A DNA stretch of 64,000 bases. Origin: Metarhizium brunneum (lineage: Eukaryota; Ascomycota; Sordariomycetes; Hypocreales; Clavicipitaceae). The notes under the pieces were generated by a model. It made no database searches. It worked only from the letters and a program-made list of their open reading frames with translations, and was not told the DNA's origin. Below, piece after piece: positions 1 through 12,620 of the stretch. Positions within the stretch are counted from its first letter, which is position 1; each line of letters begins with the position of its first letter. The stretch is from NCBI RefSeq assembly GCF_013426205.1, contig NC_089428.1:310001-374000 (forward strand), given 5' to 3'. A program made the position numbers and the translations under genes.

Positions 1-3000
1 CTGGGCCCTGGCACTCGCAGGTCATCTCGTTTTGTTCATGTTGATGACGGTGTTGTTGGATGTTGGTGTCGGAACTGCGGGACTGTGGCAAGTGGCACTC
101 CTCCAACATGTCTGCTACAGCCGCATCCCACTTCCGTCAGGTTGAGCCAACTTGAGAAGCTCCTCGTTCTCGAGTTGCTAGCCTTGCTCTTCCCTGCTGG
201 TCATCTTGTCTCCTGTGCGTGGGAGCTCTTGGTTTCCCCACAAACCAAGCTTGATACCCCGCAGTCAATGGTGGAAGTGATGAAGCTTTTGATGACGATG
301 CACGATTGCCTTGTTGCCCACGCGCGAGAGCAATACTGCCGCAGTTGACATCCTGTGATTTCTAGTTCATGCAGGGTAGTACCTACATTTGCAATATTTG
401 AAACGACCGGGACGAGTCACCAATGTCCTCATCTCCAACCCTAGTTGGGCTCTGACCTACTCCGTACTGACTCCCCAGGTCCAACCGCAAAATGGCTCCT
501 CGTTGGTACTTCTGTCACATCTCGCCTGCATGCTGACCTGAATCGCGATCAATTTCAGCATTTTGGGAACCAGGTTATGGGTTCTTCAGCAGACCATGTG
601 GCCTTTGCTTCAACTCGGTTCAGTGGCCAGCCAAACCCACGGCGCGAGCGGTCGGGGCACGTCCATCGATCGTCACAATAATATCCCGACTTCAAATTCC
701 TTTATAAGCTCCGAAATTAACGCCGACGGAATGACATGTCTCTTCTATTTTCCTGGTAGCCAACAAAAACAAGGCCAATATTAAATCGACGACTACATGG
801 AATAAGGGAATGACGCCTGTGTACTTCGATTGGCTCAATGAGACAAGTTCGCTCCCAAAAGTCTGGTTATGGTTGTCCGGAACCTGGGTGCCTGCTCCCC
901 GGACGGAGGCGCATGACTCTAATCCTGGGGGATTGCCCTGCTGCCCACCTGCCACCCTATCGGAAATCTCCAAGTCATACTGTCGAGCCTTGAAGCAGCA
1001 GAATCCTGAATGCATGAGGTAGCGTGCCCGAGTGGCGTGGGTTGTTAGCAGTCGGGCCCATCGCCAATGATAACTCTATGGAAAACGATTTGAAATACCC
1101 AACCCGAAAGAGCTAGGCTAGGTGACTTCTTCATGCGAGGAATCATGACACCAATTTTTCCTGGCAAAGCTGATGCTGAGTGGACGGAAATTCTTCGTGC
1201 CATAGTGGCTGCTGTGTTGTTTCCAAGTAAGCGATGTGTCATATTTGGCTGCTGGGGATTATTCCTGCACCTGCTTGGTCCACCCTCCAACCGGACTCAC
1301 AGGATTCTCAACCTCTCGCCCAGGTTTATAGTGGTTGAACTGAATGTTCTCTTCCCGACCTGCCCTGAGATTATGTATATAAAAGTCTTCTCCAAAAGGC
1401 ATTTTGTTCTCCTCTTTCGGGACACACCACTGCCATGGTTAGTCCTGGAACTATCAGGAGCACTGTCATGGCTGTTTTGTTACCTTGCACGCCAATTCAC
1501 AGGGTGCTCTGTACTTCTGTTGCTCCAGCTCCCAGCCATACCGGCACGTCCCGTGACAGGGACAGGACGCGGCATCCAAATTACCAAGATTTTGGTTCTG
1601 AACCGACAACTATTTCAGAGACTAGCAACTGGCGGTGGTCTTGTAATACTAGTACAACATTTTGGTCTCTCGTGGATTAGCTCCATAGGCCATTTGCTCG
1701 GGTGCTCGGGGTGGACCAGACCGAGATACTACGGCCGTAGAGTTGGTAGTAGTTGTGAATGTGAGGGCAACATGGGCGACGCTCCCGTTTGCATTCGTCA
1801 GTGCAACTGTCCATTGCCCTTGCTGTACGGAGTAGTCCGTAGTGTAGGGCTATTGGCGCCAGTTCCTTTTCGACTCCATTAAAAGAATGGAGAAAATGGC
1901 CCTAGACGTGTTGCAGTCGACAGTGTCTGTGCTTGAAGTGATGAACCAAGCAGGAAACAAAAAGAGAAATAGGATTCAAGGCTCCAGAGTATTGGCCGCT
2001 CGAAGGTTCAGAACGGACAATGCCTTGCCCAGTAAGACACCAAGGCGATCCTTCTTACTCCGTATGCGTCTCGACTCTCCTTTGACAGATATCTACAACA
2101 TTGGCCAGGCTTGGCAATTTAGATGTTATGAGCCGAGGAAGGACTCTACATGACGACCACGAAGTAGCCATGATAGTCGAAAGGTTCTAAAGTCATAACA
2201 GATCCAGACCTGGTCCGGCTGAGTACCGTCAGATCTCAAAATCGGGACTCCCAACGGACTTAGGGTACTATGATGTGCAGTCGTAGTGACAAAGCTGCGA
2301 GCCTATGCCGGCGGTGGTGTACAGGGTGTAGTGCGCCAAGCTGAGGCGCCATGGACTGATTCTGCCTGCAGTGCCAGCAGTTGCGTCTCATTGAATGATC
2401 CGAGATCCATGATCCCGGTTCCTCCAATCTGAAGTCTGTCACCAAGTGGCAGCTGGACCCCTGACGCCACCATCTTGAGGCTTTCTCTCCCTACTGCGAA
2501 ATACTACTTCGTAGTACTACAAAAATCTGTATGCCATGGGTACGAATTGTTGCCATGGGCTTGCTCCAAACACCAACGGCCGGTCCGAGTTTCGCGTTTG
2601 TGGTCAAAATTGCGAAGTTGGACAGGTAGTAAAAACCCGCCTTGGCGGAGGCACCCCATGTTTTGCGCGAAGCCCTACCCCGTATTTGCCTATTTCGCTT
2701 AGCTCTCTGCTTGTGGTTGAATTTTTTTTCAGATCATCCCATGGCATTGCCTGTGACGATTCATTTGACCCAAGAGTATGCAACCCATGATCACAGGTCA
2801 ACATTGTCATTGGCGATCAAGTGGAGCCGCGAAGGTGGCTTACAACTCTGCTGGTGTTTGGCTTGTGTTCCATGGCGGGCAGAGATCTCACCTGAGCTTG
2901 ATTGAGAGAAGAGCTCTAGGCTGAAAGTAGTAGTAACAGGTTTCGGGGGGCTCGCCCCCTGCTAGCCGCCATGGCTTTACGGATCTGAGGTGGTTAAGTC

Positions 3001-6000
3001 TCCTCATGGTCGATTTGCCTGGAACTTGTGGTACTAGTAGGGAGGGAGATCTGAGGTTTTGGGCAGCCGCTCTGCTGGGCCCAGGTGCAGGGCCCTCCGA
3101 TCATGCTGGATGACAATTTTTTTTCCCCTGCCAGCGAGCGCTTCTCAACAGTAAACCCATGACCATAACCCCAATGTGTCTTGTAAATTGCGCCAGAAAC
3201 CGGCATGGTCGCTGGCGGCTTTCCTTGTAGTCAATATGAAATCCGGGCTTATAGCTAGCGAGCGAAAAGGTTGGCTTGGAAACCCGCGAATGACGTGGGC
3301 ATAAATCTCCGAGAGGAACTAGTTTCGATGTGCCTGCCAATGCTGGACCCGGGCGATCATCAAGGAAGCCCACCAACACCGAAACATGACCTCTGCCTGT
3401 TCGGGCCGGGCAAGTAGAGACAGCATGGGTGAGCAGAATTGACGCAATTCCTCGTGTGCACATTATGTCTTCTCGAACCGAGAAGCGATTTAGTTGGAGT
3501 TTTGCAGAAGTGCTCTCAAATACACAAGAAACCTTGTCAATGCCACGAAATGGGCTGCATCGTTGAGAAACGCCGCCGAATATGCGACGGCATACCCAGA
3601 GGTTTGGCGTGATTTCCCTGCACAAAAAGCAGAGCATCAGTGACGAGATTGTACGACAGAGTCGATGCGTAAGTGGGACAAACATCAAGACCAGTTGAGA
3701 CTCACATGAAGACACGAATAGTCTGAATGTATCGTAGCATTGTAGCCGGAGGGGCAATTTTGGTGTCAGAGGCGATGTTCCTTCCATTCTGCCTGTCCGA
3801 CTGGCTCTTGATTCGAACAGTGGCAACTCGGTGGCCCGTACAACATGTTGCGTACCCCGTCCTCGGTCCATGTATGTATATGTAGCGAATGGCGCAGGCA
3901 GTGCCCCAAACCTGGTGATGGGTAGCAAGGCACTTTGGCCTGTTCAGCGCCGGATTTTGTGCCATAAAGGGAGGCAAGTCGGCTGCCCATCTCGCCGCCA
4001 ACTCACTGGCCGGAGCGCTGATAACGCAACACAACAAATGCAGGACAATTTCGCATGGAAAGGCCAGACAGGAAGCCACAGTGGTTGACGGGCTCAGTTG
4101 ATCAAGAGCCAAGAGTCGAGGGTGGGGACGTTTGCTTGATGGCTTGATGGCTTGATCAATTGATGGCTTGATGGGCCGGCGTCCCTGGCCTAGCGCTCTC
4201 GCGGGTCCGACCCTAGCCTAGCCGAACAGCCACCAGACGATTGAGGGCGGGCGGCATGCCGCCGGAGGGCAGGAGGGGACCAGGGCCGTCCTTGCTCAGC
4301 CGCAGCCAGTCCCGCAGAACGCGGCGACCAGGTTGCTCCGAGTACAGGCGGCGCGAGACTGCGTGGACAGGTACGTGGAGGTACGGGCAGGCATCACACA
4401 CGCTTGCCTGCCCTGTCGACTTTGGGACGCCCTTTCCAAACAGAGTGGAGGTTGCGGTGGCCTCCAGATGAGACCGGGGCTAGGCCAGCGATGCGATGCG
4501 ATGCGATGAGATGAAAGAGGAGCAGGCAAGCGGGTTGGCGGGCAAGAGGGCAGGCACTAGGGTCTGGCAGCTGCCTGCACCTGTCTACAGTCTGCGTGCA
4601 GCTGCACCGCAAGTGCCTCGGGCCCGTCCCTGAGGAGCGTGGGAGTGCCGAGCACCGTCGATGGCCTCGCCACTACTCCGTACATGTCGCATCGTCGGCC
4701 TGAATGAAGGACTAGACACAGTCCGTACTGATGCCATGGCTGGATTTACTCAAGACAATCGACCTGCATACGAGCCATTCAGGACCTGCGCAAGTGACTA
4801 CCACGGGCATCATCGGAGGCTGAGGCCAGGAGGCCCAGGCAGGTCTGGCTTGGGACGTCTGTGCCCAAGATCAGCCCAGCTCCAACTCGACTAAAGATGC
4901 TGCCATGAACGTGCCACACCTTCGGTACAAGTGTGCAAGGTATGGCGCCAACAATTCGTCTGGTCTGGTACAGAGGATTGGCTCGAAAATTTTTGATTCA
5001 TCAGCTAACTAGTCCTCCTGCAGTTAGGGGCTGCCAGCATGCCGCCTGCCGCCAAAGCCCTCATGTTGACAGGCATATCGCAACAAGCGCAGCATATACC
5101 GAGCAATCAACATGACTTCATTCAACAATGACCACCACCGACCAGAACCAACGTACCACCATTTCTGGCGAGATTAGATCGTTGCATGACCAGCTTGCCT
5201 CGCCCGCCTGCTACGGGTTGTGCGCCGTGTCCAGCCTCGTCGTACCCGCGCTGACGTGAATTTGCCGCACAGCCAACGCCGCGGGCCTAGACTTGGACAT
5301 GTACACGTACCCGTTGGCTTGCCCACTCGTGTCCAAGGTCCAGTGGCTAATTTGCTTGCTACTCCATGTCTCATTGCATTGCGAAAGGCTTGCATATGCA
5401 CCTTATATGCGTACCGAGTACTGGCAAGTACTAGTATGCATACATCGGCACTCCGCAGGTAGAAGACGCCAGCTCTGTCATGTTTAACAGCTGCTGTGCC
5501 AGCAAACCCACCTTCTACGAATGCCCTATCCCTGTCACAACAGCGGCCGCCGCCGTGGCTCCTTACCGATCGAGAACGGTTTGGGGCCGACGAAGCCAAA
5601 GGCCGCGTTGGCGGAGCGGGCAAGCGCCGAGCTGACTGCAACTATTGCTGAGCCATGCGATTATAGTGCTTGGTTGACTATGTATGTGTTCGCGCAACTC
5701 CGTAAAACACACCGGGTTGAATATCGAAGCGGTACCGAGCCTCCTGAGGTGACAGGTCGGAAGTAATAGCATGGCTTGTGGTCCCTCTGGATCTGAGCCG
5801 CGTTCTTGTTCTGGCGCTCCAGTGACTTCATGGGCAGAAGGGAAATCGGAAGACGGAGTTCATCGGACACCCTGTCAACCTGTTACCCTGTCCATTTACT
5901 CCGTACTGTGCAATACATACGGAGTGCGGAGTGAAAGGACGTACACAATCGAAGCGCAACCGGCCCCATATCATCCCGCACCCGTGTCCAGAGCCTTGTC

Positions 6001-6747
6001 TTCCAGCTGTGCTCGAAAGCTCATGCTTGCTCATCTTACATGGCATCCCCGCCGTTCTCTCATGGTCGCTTTCTCGACACTCCCACCTCACGCCCCGGCC
6101 ATCATCACCTTGCATCCGACACAGGCGTTTACGCCAGCTCCTTCAGACCCCTTTGGGCTTTACTTGACTCACACGCCCCTCCCTCCGGCCGGTAGCGTCT
6201 CCTACCCGCTATGTGGGGAGAGGGGGGTTGCTCAACATGTCAGCCTGGTGTGTACGTTAAGTAATACGCCTCCTGGGCCCCCGATGGCTGGGATATCGAG
6301 CTGCTGTGAGAGGAACCAGCTTTCGGGGTCGCATCTATGCAGGCATTTTGAAGCCAAGATCTTGCCATGTACCGACCAGTCGGACCCACCCCTAGCCTGT
6401 TGCCTTCTCCATGTGTTGTATGAACGTCGTTTAACAAGATGGCCATCTTGGATCTCAACTTCATATGACACCCCCTTTCCTCAGCCGACTTCTCAGACCC
6501 CTCTCTGAACCTCATCGCTCTTTTCAACTTATATATCCTGCCGCCTTTCCCCTTGCCGATGAGGTTTCACCATTACAGCAGAGCATTGATTGTCATTATC
6601 ATCTTCAAATACGCAATTAGGCCAGAACTCTCCCAGCTTTCTTGGAAGCTCTTCTCATTGCTGCCTAAGCATATACCATCTGCTCTCTATTTTCTCTTCG
6701 TTCCTACTGGTCTTATTACATTACAAGACTGTCCAACTATCGGCTCG
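1..6747. other. Gene-poor stretch, no supported gene
   Basis: I find no recognisable protein family and no exon chain with conserved content on either strand. The longest open frame is on the minus strand (about 3101-3928, 275 codons), but its composition is cysteine- and arginine-rich with no domain logic, so I treat it as chance. The stretch holds five of the twelve TACTCCGTA/TACGGAGTA copies (458, 1826, 2056, 4674, 5897) and a short direct-repeat patch of a GCTTGATG-like unit at about 4134-4174. The last 200 bases, with a TATA-like element near 6529, probably belong to the promoter and leader of the following zinc-finger gene. Confidence 0.55.
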
Positions 6748-8229
6748 ATGGCTCTCACAGCTTCACCAGCTGCTCCGCACAACTGGGGGCGATGGCCACA
6801 GCAGTTGCCTCACGAATTCGCCATGATGGAAGCACCTCCTTTCATGCCTTACGACTCCCGCGGAAACCCAGCGCAGATGCAGAGGCCCATTCCGCCTCAA
6901 TATGTTGTGTCTCCTGCGTACAGCTCGGCGCCGATTACATCTATGACTACTTCTCATTACCAGGCTCAGAACCCCTTCGCTACATATGCGCCATATCAGA
7001 GCCCTCCGCCTTCAACCCCTGTTGGATCGCCTTTTAAACCCGAATATCAAGATCGTTCTCACCCCATGTCAATCGCCACAGATCCCGAGGCTATGCGCGC
7101 GGTTTCATCTCGACGAAGATCGAGACAGATCAGTGATGCTCGATTGCAGTCCCCGGCTCGGAGCGACTCTGATGTTTCCGTGGCACGTTCGGTTGCTTCC
7201 AATCCGACTGCCAACTCCAAGACTATCACATACAACGAAACCATTGACCCAGCTGATCGTATCAACTTCGAGACTGATGTGGATGAACTGATGAAGGCTA
7301 TTCAAGCCAAAGAGGACGAGCGCAATGATACACCGGGACAGATCCTGACCCCCGCACATACACCCAAAGCCGAGATAGTCATGGATGTCCATAGTCCAGC
7401 CAACTCCTGTCATGCGACTCATGCCTCTACACCCGTTCCCGAAGCCAAGCCCAAGAAGAAGTGGGTTTGTGACGGCCCAAGTTGCAACAAGCGATTCGTG
7501 CAGAAGACGCATCTCGACATCCACCGCCGAACCCATACTGGCCTCAAGCCCTACGTCTGCACCAAAGACAACTGTGGACTTACCTTTTCTCAGCGCGGAA
7601 ATCTGAAGGTGAGTGTGTCAAGCTCATGGGCCGAAACGACTTCATAGGCTAACTTTGAAAAGACTCACATGCGTCGTCACACTGGTGAAAAGCCATATTC
7701 CTGCAGCATCTGCGGTAAGACGTTCGCCCAGAGAGGAAACGTCCGATCCCACGAAGAAACGCATAAAGGTCTCAAGCCTTTTATCTGCAGGCTCGATGAT
7801 TGCAACAAGTCCTTTTCTCAGCTCGGCAACATGAAGACTCATCAGAACAACTTCCATAAGGAGACCTTGAAGAACCTTACTAGCATGTTTTTCAAGTTTG
7901 TCCAACTGGGCGAGGTCCCTGAGGAGCACCAGGACCTTTTTGATTATTTCAAGGAGCATTATAAAAACAGCAACAAGGGCATCAAAGGTCGTGGCAAGGC
8001 CAGAACTGTTGCTGCAAGGAAGCCCAAGGGCAACTCTCAACAGACTGCCACTGCAGCTCCTATGATGGCAAACCAGTTCCCCCAATCCCACGTGGCCAAC
8101 TCGGCTCCGGCATATGTTCCTCGCAACTTCGGCATGTTTGAGACTGAGGCAGACCACGCGACAAGTGGTATGCTGTATGAGGACGAGCACGCTCGACAGA
8201 TGGCCTTTGCCAACCGTCTGTACCAATAG
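6748..8229 (+). CDS. AZF1: Azf1-type C2H2 zinc-finger transcription factor
   Basis: Two exons, 6748-7608 and 7663-8229, with a 54-nt intron (GTGAGT donor, AAAAG acceptor) that interrupts the second finger; joined, they give 475 residues. Four consecutive C2H2 fingers lie at roughly residues 241-353. The second and third are the canonical TGEKP-linked type, and the first and fourth carry the extra residues (C-x4-C spacing) seen in fungal Azf1. The motif [17 protein letters not shown] after the last finger is typical of Azf1. The N-terminal half is rich in Pro, Ser, Gln and Tyr, as expected for an activation region. In yeast Azf1 regulates carbon-source and cell-wall genes, and the role here is inferred from that. 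I chose the ATG at 6748. An in-frame ATG at 6553 would add 65 hydrophobic, leader-like residues and looks like 5' UTR. Confidence 0.88.
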
Positions 8230-11200
8230 AATGAATAACATCTACGACGACATGACGAACCATATGGACACCGGCAACTTTCGCAAGGCTGTCAATGCAT
8301 TAGTGCTTCCCTATGATTGATATGAACCTGTTAATATAACCGAAAATGGCTGTAGTCAGCAGCCTGATATTTTTTCCCCGTCACCCTTTTTACGCATCAT
8401 GTAATGCAATATCTTCCTGGAGGAATACCCTGGGCGGCTTACAAACAACTTCGTTTCCACCATGTTTCAAAAGTTAAGCAGGGCCGGCAGCGCTTTATAT
8501 CAAGTCTCGTTTTTGACCTTTTCTTTTACACAGTCACCATCAGCATTGGGTATGGCAAGTGTGTCTGCATTTTCGCAGAAAACAAAAATCATGTGGCTAT
8601 TTTACATTTGCAGGAGCAATGGGATATTGGATTTGGAATAACCGTGCGATGTTAAAACGACTTAGTTTGGAGGAGTTTTAATGTGCTTTTGTCCATGCAG
8701 AAAGGAGGCTGTTTGAAAACAGGTTTTGTTTATTTGGTTATATTTCGAATATTTTGTCACCATTGCATCATTATACCACCATCTGTTTATGCTTTTTGTT
8801 GGAAAATTATTGCTGCTTTTCTCTGTACGAATATGGACTGGATTCGCGGTTCGATCACTATGGAATCGATTTAGTGTGCTATGGTATTGGGTATTTTTTT
8901 TTCCTAGTATGAAGATCTATTTATTGTGCGCCAGAGGAGCCCCCGAGGCCAAGATTATTGCTAGGTGCTTTCCTGCAATGGGGATTTTCTCTCAAGACAG
9001 AATAACATGATCTATTGTGCTTCGCAACACACTCTTGACGCCAAGACGTAGAATCGAACTGTGCCTGGTTTGGACCTCGTTTCTGTTGGGATGGGCGGAA
9101 GTCCCGACTGTTTCGACACGGAGAGAACGAAGTGCGTATGTACGAGGCATTGGAACTGGGACACACACCTCTCTTCTCCACCACACTCAAGACACCATGC
9201 AGGGAGAATCTGAACGGGACTTGTCCATATGGGAGTCCTCCCCGGGAGGTCTGGCATCTTCGCTCAAGCCTCTTTGTGGTAAAGACTCGATAGAATAAAC
9301 CAAGAAAAGTGACAGCGGAGAGCAAGGAAGCCTGTTGGCCGCATCGATTCCGCCCTCAAACCAGTCAAGTGTTGGGGAGGAGAGCACCATCCCATATCGC
9401 CAGACCCCGGGCAAGCCAGGACCAAAAAGGCAGCTACAACGAATGATTGGACAAGGCTACCGTGTACCCGGGAACATGGGTGTTCCTTGCGTCTTGTCAT
9501 TTTCAATTCTCTCCGACCGACCGGTTTGGTTGCCAATCCCTCCTCCTCCAGGTTGGCGACAATGTTTAGTCAGAGGGTGTGCATTACGTGCATCGTTTTG
9601 CCGCACGACGGCATGGCGCAACTACTGCTGGGGGACGTGGACCACCTCGGGTCCCCCCCCAAAAAAAGAGTGATGCAAGACTTTCTGGGGATAGACTGCT
9701 GCGTCTGAAGGCGCCGACTTGTCGCCGTGCGACTGTTGGTCCCGATGCTGTGGAATAGGGAGCGGCAGAACCCGGTTGCCTTGGGCTGCATGCCAAATGT
9801 CGGGGGGAACACGTTGAGAGGGCATGAATTTTTTTTTTTTGGTTGTTTTCGCTACACAAGCACGACTGCTGGGCTACACAACTTGCTGTGCTGAAGACAA
9901 TGCCAGGGTCGTTCATCCGATCTTGGTGGACGGGGGAATAGCAACTCTTGCGGAACGCCACGCATGTTGGACCTGGGCAATCGGCGGTCATCGGCGCGCT
10001 CCCAGGTAATCCTAGCCACACTTTTGGAGATGAGATGAGTACAACTGGGATTGAGCCGGGGTGGTTCCAGCTTCACCAGGTTGAGTGTGGCGCAACTGTG
10101 CATCTGGCACGCTGCATGGACAAGGGCGCTGAAGCGGCTTGACCGTGTTTTCTCCATCTCGGTTTCTGCGTGTTTGTGAAGCGCGGCATGACCGCTACTT
10201 GTGCGTTGGCAACCTGATTTTTTTTCTCCTAACAGAAAGTGCGGGCGAAGGCATGACATGGCAAGCGTGTATCGGCATGGCTGGCAAGGTGGTGACTGGA
10301 GGTGGCAGGGTATTCTCGGCGGATAAGCTGCGAAATCCTCAAGAGGGACTTGCAGACACAGCTATACATGACAAGATTTTCTTGGGCTGAGAGATGCCCG
10401 GCATTGCTGCCAGTGTCTGACGGGATGGGTTGACGAGACAGACGTGCATGCAGGCAAGCTACGTTGTATTTTCTGTTGGTTGACATGGTTGTTGAAAAGA
10501 TCGGTCTGCATGGGTGCACCAGATCTGGCTGCTTGTTCGGGACATACAGTAGCATTGCGGCTTCGTCGAATTCACCGCCTGCGGACGGGCATCTTTCGGG
10601 GTTGGTCTATTGCGAAAAACTGCAACTGTTGCTAGACACAGGTTGGGGGTATATTGCACCCCGTGCAGCAGCTGCAAGTCTCACCATCACGAGAAAGCGT
10701 GAGTATCGTAGGTTGTTGGCGGGTGATGATGCGGGTTGATGGGACGAACAACACCTCTGATGCCGGCTACCTGACCATCAACAATGTCAAACGATCAACC
10801 AGACACCTTTGTGTATGTATGTCGCACCCGAAAATGCTCCTCCTGCTAAGCATCGAAGCGGCAATTCCGTCGCTACTAGGACCAAAGCACAGCCTTGGCC
10901 GAGTATAATGAATCATCAACTCTTCGTTTCACGTGTATTGCAAGGACACATCCGAGGAGAAGAACTACCAAGCAAGAAAAGAAGCAAAGACTCTTCAATG
11001 CTCTAGCCTGCCTTTGGTTTCCCAGCCCGTTCTGCCGAGAGCTTGTTCGAGTTTCAAACAAGCGCAACGGGCTTCATGATGAAGTGAAACCCGCTGTCTT
11101 TGCGCGGCGCCACGATGACCACTACAAGGATCATTTTGAGAGGCTATGACGGACAGGCGCCGATGAAAACCAACAGGCTGGTCGGTTTAAACACCGGAGG

Positions 11201-11494
11201 CTACTTTGGAAGGTTGGTATCGAATCTTTGAGGGAGAATGCCGGCCAGGCTGAACAAGTGTGGTCCGATTTCCAGCATCGAAACCCCTCTGCCATTTGAG
11301 ACGAAAGCCGCGCGGGTAGTGGCTTGCCGGTATGTGGTTGATGAACACAACCATCACTCTCCAAACTTCAACTGCCAGCGTTTCTCAATGGATTCGGGGG
11401 GAAAGTAGTCGATTAGCAGAGGCGCCGGGAGGCCCTATCCATGGCTCTAACCACGGCAACGGGGAAGCTGTCGAGCTACATCCGGATTATAGAG
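8230..11494. other. Intergenic stretch, no supported gene
   Basis: This 3.3-kb stretch runs between the ends of AZF1 (plus strand) and URM1 (minus strand), so the two genes are convergent. The first few hundred bases are T-rich and likely form the AZF1 3' UTR. All open frames are short, overlap on both strands and lack family signatures. I see no tRNA boxes and no transposase motifs. Confidence 0.5.
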
Positions 11495-12336
11495 CTAGCC
11501 TCCATGCAGGGTTGACACGAAGAGAATGTTATCGCCACTCTTGAGTTCATATGATTCCTCCCCTTCCAACTCCCAGTCAGCATCGTTAATAAGAACTAGG
11601 ATTCCCGGTCGGCTGCCGTGACCCAACAGCCTGGTTAGCGGTGCTCGAGTGGTGCCGAAACGGAAATGGCGGTTGCGAAGAAAAAAAGTACTACCTGAAA
11701 TGATGAGATACGCCATGCTCTTACCCGAGTAGCCACTTGACCAATCTCTACTGGTTTGAGCGATGCTTTCGGCGCACGTTCACTTGGCAGAAGGCAACGT
11801 TGCGAGTGGAAAATGACTTCTCACAACAGAAAGGGGTGCGTGTTTTGAGAGGCCGCACGGGGATGAGACACAAAATTGCAAATTCACATACAGATGATCG
11901 TCCAGGACAAAAAGTTCCGTGCGCGTGTCATTCATGACGTTCTGGCAAAGATGATGGATCAAGAAGGCGATATTAGCCGGTTGCCCCCCCTTGTCCTTGA
12001 CGGGAAGTCTGAGCGAATGGTGACGCTGGTCGGCAAAGAGCATCTCCAAGCCTCCTCTGTAGCCGACATTGTTAGTCGGGTTCTAGCGTCATAATGGACG
12101 AAGGACTGGGACCAGGGGACGCAGAGATCTCAACGGTGATGGCTGCCCTTGAGATGGCGATTGGGCGTATGGCGATGTCGCGAAGACCAGGCCAGGTCCC
12201 TGACTCGTGAACATCGTTGGCTGTCCAGCTGAATGTGCGACAAAATAACTTGGGAAGTGCGAGCGAAGTGGACTTACGAGAATTCAACGGCTACAGTAAG
12301 TTGCCCGTCGGGGCACGCGATTTCCGCTGCGGCCAT
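11495..12336 (-). CDS. URM1: Ubiquitin-related modifier Urm1
   Basis: Three exons on the minus strand: 12336-12278, 12056-11892 and 11612-11495, giving 113 residues. The introns are 221 and 279 nt, long for this window, which hides the gene from simple ORF reading. The N-terminal strand [14 protein letters not shown] is split by the first intron (donor GTAAGT, acceptor CTACAG). The centre contains the segment [15 protein letters not shown], and the C-terminal exon holds [17 protein letters not shown] and ends in STLHGG. The terminal Gly-Gly is the site that Uba4-type E1 enzymes convert to a thiocarboxylate. Urm1 is the sulphur carrier for 2-thiolation of wobble uridine in tRNA Lys/Glu/Gln, and it also conjugates to proteins. 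It is a cytosolic beta-grasp protein. Its divergent neighbour is ELP2, which acts on the same tRNA base. All three phases join without a stop. Confidence 0.93.
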
Positions 12337-12620
12337 TCTTCTTGGTATGTGTACGATTGTGTGAAAAGCAAGAGGCACAGTGCTCCGTGAAGTAGAAAGT
12401 TACAATTTGCAATGATGGATTTGCGCGTGGAGGCAGGAAGTGAATCTTAGCATATTACTATGGCTGCATGTGCAGGAATTTGTTAGTGCGAAATCGATGC
12501 TTATCGATAAGAACCTTGCTCCTCCACAACGTCCATTCAAGCCTGCGTAGCCAATCAGATCTCTCGACGGACACAATTTTCAGACTCACCTCGAATGCTC
12601 TCTCGTAGACGCCTGTCGAC
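12337..12620. promoter_or_regulatory. Shared URM1/ELP2 divergent promoter interval
   Basis: These 284 bases separate the start codons of URM1 (minus) and ELP2 (plus), so both promoters must lie here or overlap the genes. Visible elements are a CCAAT box at 12551-12555 on the ELP2 side and two ATCGAT palindromes ten bases apart (12493 and 12503). That this is a functional bidirectional promoter is inference from the spacing. Confidence 0.6.

Noticed and set aside
1021..1070. Sequence resembling a tRNA box A (GCCCGAGTGG)
   Set aside because: No matching box B or cloverleaf follows.
3101..3928. 275-codon open frame on the minus strand
   Set aside because: No domain, many Cys/Arg/Ser, no plausible neighbour exons. 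It sits in gene-poor DNA and I take it as a chance frame.
6553..6747. Upstream in-frame start for AZF1
   Set aside because: The added 65 residues are hydrophobic and unlike the N-termini of nuclear regulators; they probably come from the 5' UTR.
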